Made by a program: the position numbers and the translations under genes | NCBI RefSeq assembly: GCF_030499575.1 | Contig: NZ_JASTLC010000001.1 | Coordinates: forward strand, 7,030,001-7,094,000 | DNA length: 64,000 nucleotides | Source: Streptomyces sp. DG2A-72 | GTDB lineage: Bacteria > Actinomycetota > Actinomycetes > Streptomycetales > Streptomycetaceae | Direction of reading: 5' to 3' | Shown here: positions 23,563-30,691 of the stretch, piece after piece | How positions within the stretch are numbered: position 1 is the stretch's first letter | Layout: each line of letters starts with the position of its first letter | Notes under the pieces: model-generated | Seen by the model: only the letters and a program-made list of their open reading frames with translations | What the model was told of the DNA's origin: nothing | Database searches by the model: none

Positions 23563-25464
23563 CTAGGCCCAGGGGTCCGCTGGCGGGATCAGGCACCGTT
23601 CAGCTTCCCGGAGGGCGAGGCGAATAGGGGTGCACGCCTTCACGTACGCCGCCCGAGAGGCGTCGTCGACGGCGTCCAGCACGGTGGGGGACGGGTCTCC
23701 CAGGGCAACGGCGGGATCTTCGGGCAGGCGGGAGAGAACCGGGATGCCGAACCGTGCGAGTTCGGCATCCACCTGTTCGGTGAAGTCCGGTGACGGGGTG
23801 CTGTCGGCGCGGGGGGAGGGCTGTCGCAGGACGAGGCCGGAAACGGGGACACGGTCCAGAGGAATCCCTGTGAGGTGTTGCTGGCGCCAGGCCATGGCCG
23901 ATGCGGCAGGGGTGACGGCCACTTCACGGTGCTCGGCGACGCCATTGCGCGCCTGCGCGGTCACAAAGCTCTCGGGGTATCCGGAGGAATCGACCACGAC
24001 GAAGTGGCTGTCCACTGATCGTTCGATGTAGGGGCCCATACCGAGGTCGTCGTTGCAGTCCACAAAGATGGCCCAGTCGAAATGAGCGCGTGCCTGCTGG
24101 AGCAGGGCGCCCACGTCCGCACGGGAACCGGACTCCGTATGGGTGAAGAGTGCACCGCTACCGGGAACGAGCCTGCCCCTGCGCCAGGGCAAGGATGGAA
24201 CAACGTTGGGGCGGTCCGGGATGGACCATCCGAATACGTCATGCTCGTAGAGGCGGCGCACCTCACGGTCGGCGTCGAAGGAGTGGGTCACGACGAGGAC
24301 CGCGCAGCCGTCCAAGGCCCACGCCGCACCGATTTGCATCGCAATCCCCCTCAGATCCCACTGGCATCTGCTGAGTCGAGGGGCGAGCAGCTGCGTGGAC
24401 CGGCCGGCCGCCGGCTCGTCGCCGTCGGCGACCCGGGAGCGTTGAGAACGGTGGCGGGCGGCGGGTGCGTTGTGAGGAAGGCCGCCGTGGCTGGGGAACG
24501 CGGTCTCGTCGAGTGCGGTGAAATGGCGTGGCCTCTGCGGCACAGGCGGTACCGGGACACTCGACACAACGGTTTCCACCCGCAGGACGCTGCGCCAGCC
24601 GCTCATGCGGTCGGCCGGCGCGGTGAACTCCATGACACAGCGGCCGTCATCGCAGCGGTGGCCTTCTTCGTCGGTGACCAGGCCCGGCCCGGCCACGGGG
24701 TCGCTGAGAATCGCGGCGAGCCGGTCATCATGGAGGGAGACGCCCTGGTGGACCTCGCGCACGATGTGCCAGTCCAGGCCATGGTCTGCGGTTGCGGCTG
24801 ACACCTTCAGACCTGCGTGGCCGGACAGCCGGTCCCATAGCCGGATCCGGCGAAGGAGGGCGCTGGGCAGCGCGACGGCCGGGCGGTGGTCGTCGATGAT
24901 CGTACGGGGCTGGGGCTTGCGGCGTCGGCCGCCGGTGCGGAGCTTCTCGGGCGGAAGCGTGCCGGGGTCAACGGTCCACAGGGGCACACACCGCTGCGCG
25001 GAAAGGGACGCTTCGTACGCGGAGAGGAGTCCTTCGACATCGTCGGACCGGTCCAGTGTGGTGAGAGCGATGACGCCTGCGGCAGGGTGGCGGGCGAACG
25101 CGATCTCGATGCTGTTGCCGACGACACGGGCCCACAGCCCGGGAGCGCCGTGAACCGTCCGCTCGCCCCGCTCACGGTAGGGGAGCATCTCCAGGGCGGG
25201 GCGCACCGAGGCGGAGTGCTCGAAGCGGATGTCCAGGCGGCTCGATGCGGGAACGACTTCGGCGATCCCGAGCGAGAAGCGGCTGGAGAGCTGCGGGTTG
25301 CCGATGTACTGCAACAGGATTGATTCCAGGAGTAGTTGAGTGTCCGTGCCGCTCGGAACGAGCGACCGCCAGCTCGACAGTTCCTTGACGCGCAGTCGTA
25401 CGGCACGCAGGGATTCCCCCGTCATCTGCTGCCTGGCGGCGGCGACTTGCTCCTCGATCAACAT
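23563..25464 (-). CDS. ParA/MinD-like protein with degenerate P-loop
   Basis: About 633 residues. The start at 25464 has AGAAGGAG a few bases upstream. The C-terminal third follows the ParA plan: a basic-hydrophobic opening where the P-loop should be (Arg-Cys-Gln-Trp-Asp-Leu-Arg-Gly, with no Gly-Lys-Thr), then Ala-Val-Leu-Val-Val-Thr-His-Ser, Phe-Asp-Trp-Ala-Ile-Phe-Val-Asp-Cys-Asn in the Walker B place, and a final Phe-Gly-Ile-Pro-Val-Leu-Ser-Arg-Leu-Pro segment. The missing Lys/Thr means normal ATP hydrolysis is unlikely. The first 350 residues are unknown to me. It closes the minus-strand element operon. It could be an adaptor for partitioning or transfer. Confidence 0.5.
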   Translation of the reverse strand: MLIEEQVAAARQQMTGESLRAVRLRVKELSSWRSLVPSGTDTQLLLESILLQYIGNPQLSSRFSLGIAEVVPASSRLDIRFEHSASVRPALEMLPYRERGERTVHGAPGLWARVVGNSIEIAFARHPAAGVIALTTLDRSDDVEGLLSAYEASLSAQRCVPLWTVDPGTLPPEKLRTGGRRRKPQPRTIIDDHRPAVALPSALLRRIRLWDRLSGHAGLKVSAATADHGLDWHIVREVHQGVSLHDDRLAAILSDPVAGPGLVTDEEGHRCDDGRCVMEFTAPADRMSGWRSVLRVETVVSSVPVPPVPQRPRHFTALDETAFPSHGGLPHNAPAARHRSQRSRVADGDEPAAGRSTQLLAPRLSRCQWDLRGIAMQIGAAWALDGCAVLVVTHSFDADREVRRLYEHDVFGWSIPDRPNVVPSLPWRRGRLVPGSGALFTHTESGSRADVGALLQQARAHFDWAIFVDCNDDLGMGPYIERSVDSHFVVVDSSGYPESFVTAQARNGVAEHREVAVTPAASAMAWRQQHLTGIPLDRVPVSGLVLRQPSPRADSTPSPDFTEQVDAELARFGIPVLSRLPEDPAVALGDPSPTVLDAVDDASRAAYVKACTPIRLALREAERCLIPPADPWA

Positions 25465-25720
25465 CATGCTCCTTCTGGTGCGTGCCCCGACCTGGCACAG
25501 AAGGCTCATGAAACCGTTCGATGAAGTGGTTGAACTTGAGATCGTCGGAGAGGGTTGTCCGGCAGTGCCAGGGTCGGTTCAACGGCACTCGGAGCTGGCC
25601 GCTTCCAGGGGCCAGGTAGCACCACTCCAGCTCATGTGGGGCCTCGGTGTCAAACACCGCGAGCGCATCCGGAGCGTCGTCACTCCATAGGGTGGGGGTA
25701 GATCGCCGCACCGTCGGCAC
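25172..25720 (-). CDS. Small hypothetical protein, 3' end uncertain
   Basis: The first about 65 residues from the ATG at 25720 are protein-like (Leu-Glu-Trp-Cys-Tyr-Leu-Ala-Pro-Gly-Ser, Arg-Pro-Trp-His-Cys-Arg-Thr-Thr, Phe-Asn-His-Phe-Ile-Glu-Arg-Phe). The same frame then stays open into the ParA-like gene, where it reads as a shadow. The real protein therefore probably ends near 25500, and a lost stop or frameshift is likely. It lies between the DUF317 gene (ending 25829) and the ParA-like gene on the same strand. Confidence 0.35.
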   Translation of the reverse strand: MPTVRRSTPTLWSDDAPDALAVFDTEAPHELEWCYLAPGSGQLRVPLNRPWHCRTTLSDDLKFNHFIERFHEPSVPGRGTHQKEHDVDRGASRRRQAADDGGIPACRTTARQGTVELAVARSERHGHSTTPGINPVAVHRQPAALQPLLARDRRSRSRIEPPGHPLRALRLGAPRPGDAPLP

Positions 25721-25828
25721 TTTGCGGAAGAGTTCCTTTTCAACGCTGCGCCCCTCTGCACGTCCGGTGTGGGCGTTCAGGAAAAGCGCCGGACCTGTGA
25801 GAAGACCCGCAACGCCTGAGCACAGGTG

Positions 25829-27259
25829 TCAGCGTCGAAGGCGCGTGGAGAGGGGCGGGGGCGGCGCTGCGGGCGTGCTGCCGGCGATGTGCTTCACGCG
25901 CCGAGGCTGACCGGAGCGGGTCTGGCGGGTCCCGGTGCCGTGCGCGAGTTCCTCCGCGAGGTCGGCGAGGAGGCCGGCCGGGGTGTAGCCGGAGGCGCGG
26001 ATGGCCCAGGTGGGGTGGTCGATGCTGGGACCGGACCAGATGGTCCAGGTGTCGAGAGGGGTGTGGGGTGCGTGGGCGGCGAAGGCATCGAATTGCACGC
26101 CGACATCGCTCTGTTGGGTCTGCCAGCGCAGCCAGCGTCCGTCCACGGTGCAGGTCCAGCCAGCGTCGGTGAGAGGAAGGGTGGCCTGGGCGACGGTCTT
26201 ATCGGTGATCGGGCTTTCGAGCGCGGTCTCCCAGGCGTCTCCGGCGGCGAGGGCTGTGAGCAGGGTCTTCAGGATGGGGGCGGGGGTGGCGGGCGTGATG
26301 GCCATGTGCCACATGCGCTCGCTGACCGGTGTCTCGTACGCGGCGATGGTCCACTTCGAGTCACGGGATTGGGCGTCGTGGTCGAAGAGGGCGCGCAGGG
26401 TGAGCGATTCGTGGTTGGCGATGGTGGTGTTGTCGTCCCAGGTGCGGTACTTTTCCCAGTCCCCGTTCTCGGTAAGAAAGTCCTCCAGCAGGGCCTCGTG
26501 GTCGCCGGGGTCAGCGGCGTAGGCGGGCACGCTCTCGACGGGCGGCACAGCCGGGGCCGGCGTCGTGTCAGGTGAACCGAAGCTGGTGCGGGCTTGAGAG
26601 GTCTGGCGTTCAGTGTCGGTCATGGGGGCGGGGCCGGGGTGTAGGGCGTTGCCGTGGGCGCATTCGAAGGCGGTGAGGGCTTGGGTGGGCGAGTCGAAGG
26701 TGTCGGCGATCTGCCGTAGGTGGTTCTCGCCGTGGAGGTACACGCTTCTTCCGCTGTCGCGGTAGGTGCCGACGGCGACGGTGGTCCATCCGTCTTCGGC
26801 GTGGGCGTGGATGACGAGCCGTCCGTGGCGGATGTCGTCGTAGATCTTCTGGGCTTCGTTGGAGACCTCGCGGATCTCGGCCCGGGTGCACCAGGGCATG
26901 GGGTAGTTCGCCCAGGTCCATTCCTCGGTGATCGCCTCCAGCAGGCTGGCGGTGATCTCGGTGGTGATGCCTTCGGCGTTGAGTGCCTGGGCGGCCTGGT
27001 CGGCCCAGTACGGCTCTTCGTGGTCGATGCGGGCCAGGACCATGGCGTCGTCAAGGGGTTCGAAGCCGCGGGCGGCCAGGAGCGCCTGGGCGGTACGGCG
27101 GTGGGTGCCGGTGGGGGTCGCGATGACGGCGCTTGAGTGGGCGGGGTGGGTGTCGAAGCGGACGTGGGCGTCGAGGGGGCTGTCGGGCATGAGGTACGGG
27201 GCTCGTTTCGAGTCCGGGCCAGGCCGTTTAGGCCGACCGGGCCTGGTAGTTGAGGTCAT
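25829..27259 (-). CDS. DUF317-domain protein with long N-terminal region
   Basis: 476 residues from the ATG at 27259, which overlaps the stop of the upstream DnaB-N gene by 4 bases (ATGA). The C-terminal half is DUF317-like: Leu-Pro-Leu-Thr-Asp-Ala-Gly-Trp-Thr, then Trp-Thr-Ile-Trp-Ser-Gly-Pro, and Leu-Ala-Asp-Leu-Ala-Glu-Glu-Leu-Ala. The N-terminal half has two possible small alpha/beta units with Trp-Thr-Thr-Val-Ala-Val and an Arg-Ser-Val-Tyr-Leu-His pattern. The tail is Pro/Arg-rich. DUF317 proteins are abundant in Streptomyces mobile elements, and their role is unknown. Confidence 0.65.
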   Translation of the reverse strand: MTSTTRPGRPKRPGPDSKRAPYLMPDSPLDAHVRFDTHPAHSSAVIATPTGTHRRTAQALLAARGFEPLDDAMVLARIDHEEPYWADQAAQALNAEGITTEITASLLEAITEEWTWANYPMPWCTRAEIREVSNEAQKIYDDIRHGRLVIHAHAEDGWTTVAVGTYRDSGRSVYLHGENHLRQIADTFDSPTQALTAFECAHGNALHPGPAPMTDTERQTSQARTSFGSPDTTPAPAVPPVESVPAYAADPGDHEALLEDFLTENGDWEKYRTWDDNTTIANHESLTLRALFDHDAQSRDSKWTIAAYETPVSERMWHMAITPATPAPILKTLLTALAAGDAWETALESPITDKTVAQATLPLTDAGWTCTVDGRWLRWQTQQSDVGVQFDAFAAHAPHTPLDTWTIWSGPSIDHPTWAIRASGYTPAGLLADLAEELAHGTGTRQTRSGQPRRVKHIAGSTPAAPPPPLSTRLRR

Positions 27260-28386
27260 CGGTGGGTTCGCCCGGCCGTAACGGTCGGCCGGTGTGGCGG
27301 GCCGGCCCGGGGAAGCGGCGCGGACCGGGCGGGTGCACTCGTGGTGGGTGAGGGGGCAGGTGTGGTGGCGCGGTTCCAGCGGGCGCGCAGGGCGTTGAGG
27401 TCGGCCAGGGCGCGGCGGCTGCCGGTGATGAGCTGGTGGGGGGTGTTGGCGGGGTCGTCGGTGTAGGCGGTGATCCGTTGGGCGACCGTGTGGGCGCGGG
27501 CGAGGAGGGCGCGCTGGAGGATCTTCTCGCCCCAGTACTCGGGTGATCCTGCGGGTGTGGAGATCAGGGCCATCAGGTCGCGCGGGGTGATGGAGTCTGT
27601 GAGGAGTCCGCGGTGCTGTGCCTCGCCGAGGACGGTGACTGGATCGATCATGTCGCCGCGGTGGACCAGTGCTGTGACGGACTGCCAGAGCGCGGCGTGC
27701 AGCGGCAGCAGGAAGTCCTCCGCGGCCAGCCATCGCATCTGCTGCACCTCCGCCGGATAGGCGGTGGCGGTCGCCAGGAGGAGGCGTTCTTCGTCGAGGT
27801 CCTCCTCGACGGCCTGCCTTGCGGCATTCGCGGGGTGTGCGGTGCGGGGGAGGGAGCCGGGGTGTGGGGCGAACTGTCCGGCGAGGTCGTCCAGGACGCG
27901 GCCGAGAGCGTCGGCCTGCGCCAGGGCGTTGGCTGCCGGGTCGGGTCCGGCGGTGTCGGTGGCGGTCTGTGCGAGGCGCTCGGCGTGTAGGCGCAGCGTC
28001 CGGCGGGCGTGGTCGGAGCGGATCATCCGGGTGTAGGCCGCGGCGTGCTTCGGCTGCGGGCAGAACTGGATGAGGGCGTGGAGGTAGGAGGCGGTCAGGC
28101 CGGGAGCGTGGGGGCGAGCGTGCTCCAGGACAGCGTTGAGCCAGGTGACGTCCTTGGCGTGATCGTCTGGGTCTGGCGGCGCAAGGGCGCGGATCGCGGA
28201 GAACAAGCTGGCGTGGGAGTGGTTGTCGAAGTGGCCCGCGGCCAGTGTCCCGGTATCGGCCAGGCGCGTGGGTTCGAGGAGGAGCGCGCCGAGCAGAGCC
28301 TGCTCGGCGTAGTGGACCGGCTTCGGCGCCGGTACGAGGTCGACGTCGTCGTCCTCGTCCTCGTCAGGATCGGGGGTGTGGGGCAT
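27256..28386 (-). CDS. Protein with two DnaB N-terminal domains and no helicase domain
   Basis: 376 residues from the ATG at 28386, which overlaps the methyltransferase stop by one base (TGATG). Residues about 25-75 (Ala-Glu-Gln-Ala-Leu-Leu-Gly-Ala-Leu-Leu) and about 210-270 (Arg-Leu-Leu-Leu-Ala-Thr-Ala, Phe-Leu-Leu-Pro-Leu-His-Ala-Ala-Leu-Trp) each match the helical N-terminal domain of DnaB-type replicative helicases. No RecA-like helicase domain or Walker A follows. Such proteins may contact the host helicase or primase during element replication. That role is inferred from the domain alone. Confidence 0.65.
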   Translation of the reverse strand: MPHTPDPDEDEDDDVDLVPAPKPVHYAEQALLGALLLEPTRLADTGTLAAGHFDNHSHASLFSAIRALAPPDPDDHAKDVTWLNAVLEHARPHAPGLTASYLHALIQFCPQPKHAAAYTRMIRSDHARRTLRLHAERLAQTATDTAGPDPAANALAQADALGRVLDDLAGQFAPHPGSLPRTAHPANAARQAVEEDLDEERLLLATATAYPAEVQQMRWLAAEDFLLPLHAALWQSVTALVHRGDMIDPVTVLGEAQHRGLLTDSITPRDLMALISTPAGSPEYWGEKILQRALLARAHTVAQRITAYTDDPANTPHQLITGSRRALADLNALRARWNRATTPAPSPTTSAPARSAPLPRAGPPHRPTVTAGRTHR

Positions 28387-29669
28387 CAGGCGGCGAGGGC
28401 GAAGTCGTTGGGGTCGAAGGGCTTGTTGAGGTGTGGGGCGAGCAGGTGGGCGGCCAGACGCGGGGGCACGGCGTTGCCGATCTGGGAGAACTGCTGGCCC
28501 TTGTTGCCCTGCCACGGGTACTCGGCAGGGAAGCTCTGCAGCACGCCCGCTTCCCGGGCGGTGATCCTGATCGGCTCTGGCACGGGCTGCTGCTCGCCGC
28601 CTGGAAGGCTGGCGGTGGTGTCGGCGACCCAGGTGCACTCGTTGGCGCGGTGGCCGAAGAACAGAGTGCCGGCGGGTTCATCGGCACGGCGCACGGTGGC
28701 GTTGGCCTGGTTGTTGCTGCGCAGCGACCACTTCCAGTGGGTTGCCTTGCTGGTGAAGGTCGGCGCCGGGAAGTCGGCGGGCGCGTCGTCGCGGGCGCCG
28801 TGGCGCGCGATCCAGCCGGCTCCCCGGGACTGTGGCCGGGGCACGACGGTGTCAGGGGCAATGTGGTGGAGCCAGGTTCCCCGGTCGCGGGCATCGGCCA
28901 GGGTCTTGCGGGAGCCGGACGGGAAGGGTTCGGGGCCTCCGCCGGGTCCGCCACCAGCACACACGGTGGGCACAGGGCCGTCGGTGCGGCCCCAGCCCAG
29001 GGCCTCGGCCATGGACACCCAGCGGGCGCGGCCGGGCCCGAACAGCGACTCCGGCTCGGCGGTCTTCGCGTGGGTGGGCGGCGGGGGTTCGGCGGTGCGT
29101 ATGCGAGAGGCGAGCAGGATCGCCCGCTTCCTGGTCTGCGGGACACCGTAGTCGGCGGCGTTGAGGATCCCGGTCCACACGGAGAAACCCCAGCTGCGCA
29201 GGATCGCCGCGTACTGCCGCCACAGGGGAAGGACGTCGGGGACCTCCTCCATGGCCACCCATTCCGGCTCGCCCACCGTGTTCAGGGCGTGCAGGTAGCG
29301 CATGGGCTCGGCCGCGAGGAGGGACCGTTCGTCCGCGCACGCGCTGAGCAGCTGCTCGCGGGTGTCGCGTCCGGCGGCGAGATCGGCGACGGCCTGATGG
29401 ACGAGCGGCTGGTCGACCAGGCCGAGGCGCTTGCCGGCCATGCTCCATGCCTGACACGGCGGGGAGGCGATCAACCCGAGGATGCGGCCGGAGAAGATCC
29501 ACGTCGGATAGCGGGCGACGTCGGTCCGAATGGTCAACTGCCCCGCCATGGCTCGTGTTCTGCAGGCCCACTCGTCCCATTCCAGGCCGATGTCCCGCGC
29601 GCCGAGGACGGCGAGCGCGTGGCTCCAGCCGCCAGGGCCGGCGAACAGGTCGAGGATGATCCGCCTCAC
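28386..29669 (-). CDS. C5-cytosine DNA methyltransferase
   Basis: 427 residues from a GTG at 29669 that overlaps the upstream stop by 4 bases. Motif I Asp-Leu-Phe-Ala-Gly-Pro-Gly-Gly-Trp at residues 6-14; motif IV Ser-Pro-Pro-Cys-Gln-Ala-Trp-Ser with the catalytic Cys near residue 75; motif VI is Met-Glu-Glu-Val rather than the usual Glu-Asn-Val; motif VIII Gln-Thr-Arg-Lys-Arg; motif X Gln-Ile-Gly-Asn-Ala-Val-Pro-Pro near the C terminus. It would methylate cytosine in a specific sequence, S-adenosylmethionine dependent. No restriction endonuclease gene sits beside it, so it is probably an orphan methylase protecting the element during transfer. Confidence 0.85.
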   Translation of the reverse strand: MRRIILDLFAGPGGWSHALAVLGARDIGLEWDEWACRTRAMAGQLTIRTDVARYPTWIFSGRILGLIASPPCQAWSMAGKRLGLVDQPLVHQAVADLAAGRDTREQLLSACADERSLLAAEPMRYLHALNTVGEPEWVAMEEVPDVLPLWRQYAAILRSWGFSVWTGILNAADYGVPQTRKRAILLASRIRTAEPPPPTHAKTAEPESLFGPGRARWVSMAEALGWGRTDGPVPTVCAGGGPGGGPEPFPSGSRKTLADARDRGTWLHHIAPDTVVPRPQSRGAGWIARHGARDDAPADFPAPTFTSKATHWKWSLRSNNQANATVRRADEPAGTLFFGHRANECTWVADTTASLPGGEQQPVPEPIRITAREAGVLQSFPAEYPWQGNKGQQFSQIGNAVPPRLAAHLLAPHLNKPFDPNDFALAA

Positions 29670-30014
29670 GAGGCCAGCCCGAAGTCGTCCTGCACCGGCT
29701 CGGCTTCACCGCGGCATGCCCAGGGAGAGCAGCCGTCGACCACACCGTTCTCCAGCTCCTCCACCACAGCGGCGCGGTCGTCGAGTTCCTGCTGGCGCGC
29801 TGCCCACTCGGCGGCCGTGACGTGATCGATGGGGGCCTGGGCGAGGGGGACCCGGGAGCGATGCAGGAACGCCTGGCCCAGCAGCCGGTTCCCGGAGGCG
29901 TTCGCGCGGGCGTTGCCCTGGCGGATGGCAGCATCGAACGCGACCACGTCCGCCCATTCGTCTGGGCTCGTGTCCCGGATATTCCTCCATTGCGCGTTTC
30001 CGTGAAAGGGACAA
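29666..30014 (-). pseudogene. PAPS-reductase-like gene, C-terminal part cut off by the transposon
   Basis: From the core GACAA at 30010-30014 the minus strand reads Cys-Pro-Phe-His-Gly-Asn-Ala-Gln-Trp-Arg, then Asp-Glu-Trp-Ala-Asp-Val-Val-Ala-Phe-Asp, Leu-His-Arg-Ser-Arg-Val-Pro-Leu and a Cys-Ser-Pro-Trp-Ala-Cys motif near the end. This is the missing second half of the PAPS-reductase-like protein whose first half is at 34291-34882. A GTG at 29947 could start a 93-residue product, but that product would lack the PP-loop. The stop overlaps the start of the cytosine methyltransferase gene (GTGA), showing the intact gene once lay directly upstream of it. Confidence 0.85.
30010..30014. repeat. 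Core site copy, left transposon end
   Basis: GACAA, shared with 34291-34295. On the minus strand it is part of the Gly-Cys codons of the interrupted gene. Confidence 0.7.
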
Positions 30015-30128
30015 GTTATTGAGAATCGAGACAGGGGTGTGACCTTTCGTTGGGTGAAGGCGGGACCGCGTGGAGGCGGTCATCGAGTGGCGTTGCGGCG
30101 GTCCTGGACTGGCTCGTAGGGTGCTCCG

Positions 30129-30614
30129 ATGCCTTTGCTGAACCTGCGTCACTCGGTCCGTGCGATCGTTCTGGATGAGGAGGACCGGATCCTGCTGTGC
30201 AGGTTCGCCCTTCCGGAGAGGGTGGTGTGGGCAACTCCAGGAGGAGGTATCGAGCCCGGCGAGACACCTCATGTGGCGCTGCGTCGCGAGCTGCATGAGG
30301 AGATCGGGCTCGTGCTCGACGGGACGCCGCCGCATGTGTGGCATCGGAGGGTTGTCGAGCCTGGCTATGTGAGCGGGTATGACGGCGCGATTCAGGACTA
30401 CTTCCTCGTCCGCACCGCTGCCTTCCGGCCGAACGGTGCGCTGTCGAGTGACGAGTTGGCGGCCGAGAACATCACGGGATTTCGTTGGTGGCAGCTGGCG
30501 GAGATCACCGACTACCAGGGGCCGGACCTCTTTGGGCCGCGCGATCTCGCCGGTCCACTAACCAGGTTGATCAAGGATGGAATCCCCGAGCGGCCACTGG
30601 AGCTTGGGCTGTGA
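30129..30614 (+). CDS. Nudix hydrolase (transposon cargo)
   Basis: 161 residues with a complete fold. The Nudix box Gly-Gly-Gly-Ile-Glu-Pro-Gly-Glu-Thr then Arg-Arg-Glu-Leu-His-Glu-Glu-Ile-Gly-Leu lies at residues 37-60, with strands before (Val-Arg-Ala-Ile-Val-Leu-Asp) and after (Phe-Arg-Trp-Trp). It hydrolyses some nucleoside diphosphate derivative; the substrate is unknown. It is transcribed opposite to the recombinases and lies inside the transposon, 115 bases from its left end, so it is passenger DNA. It is not the partner of the broken Nudix gene at 3444. Confidence 0.8.
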   Translation: MPLLNLRHSVRAIVLDEEDRILLCRFALPERVVWATPGGGIEPGETPHVALRRELHEEIGLVLDGTPPHVWHRRVVEPGYVSGYDGAIQDYFLVRTAAFRPNGALSSDELAAENITGFRWWQLAEITDYQGPDLFGPRDLAGPLTRLIKDGIPERPLELGL

Positions 30615-30691
30615 GTCTGGTCGCCTGTTGGTGACTGCACTGGTGTCAGCGGTGAGGCAGCGCGACGCGGCTGATTGAACTTCGGGGAGCG

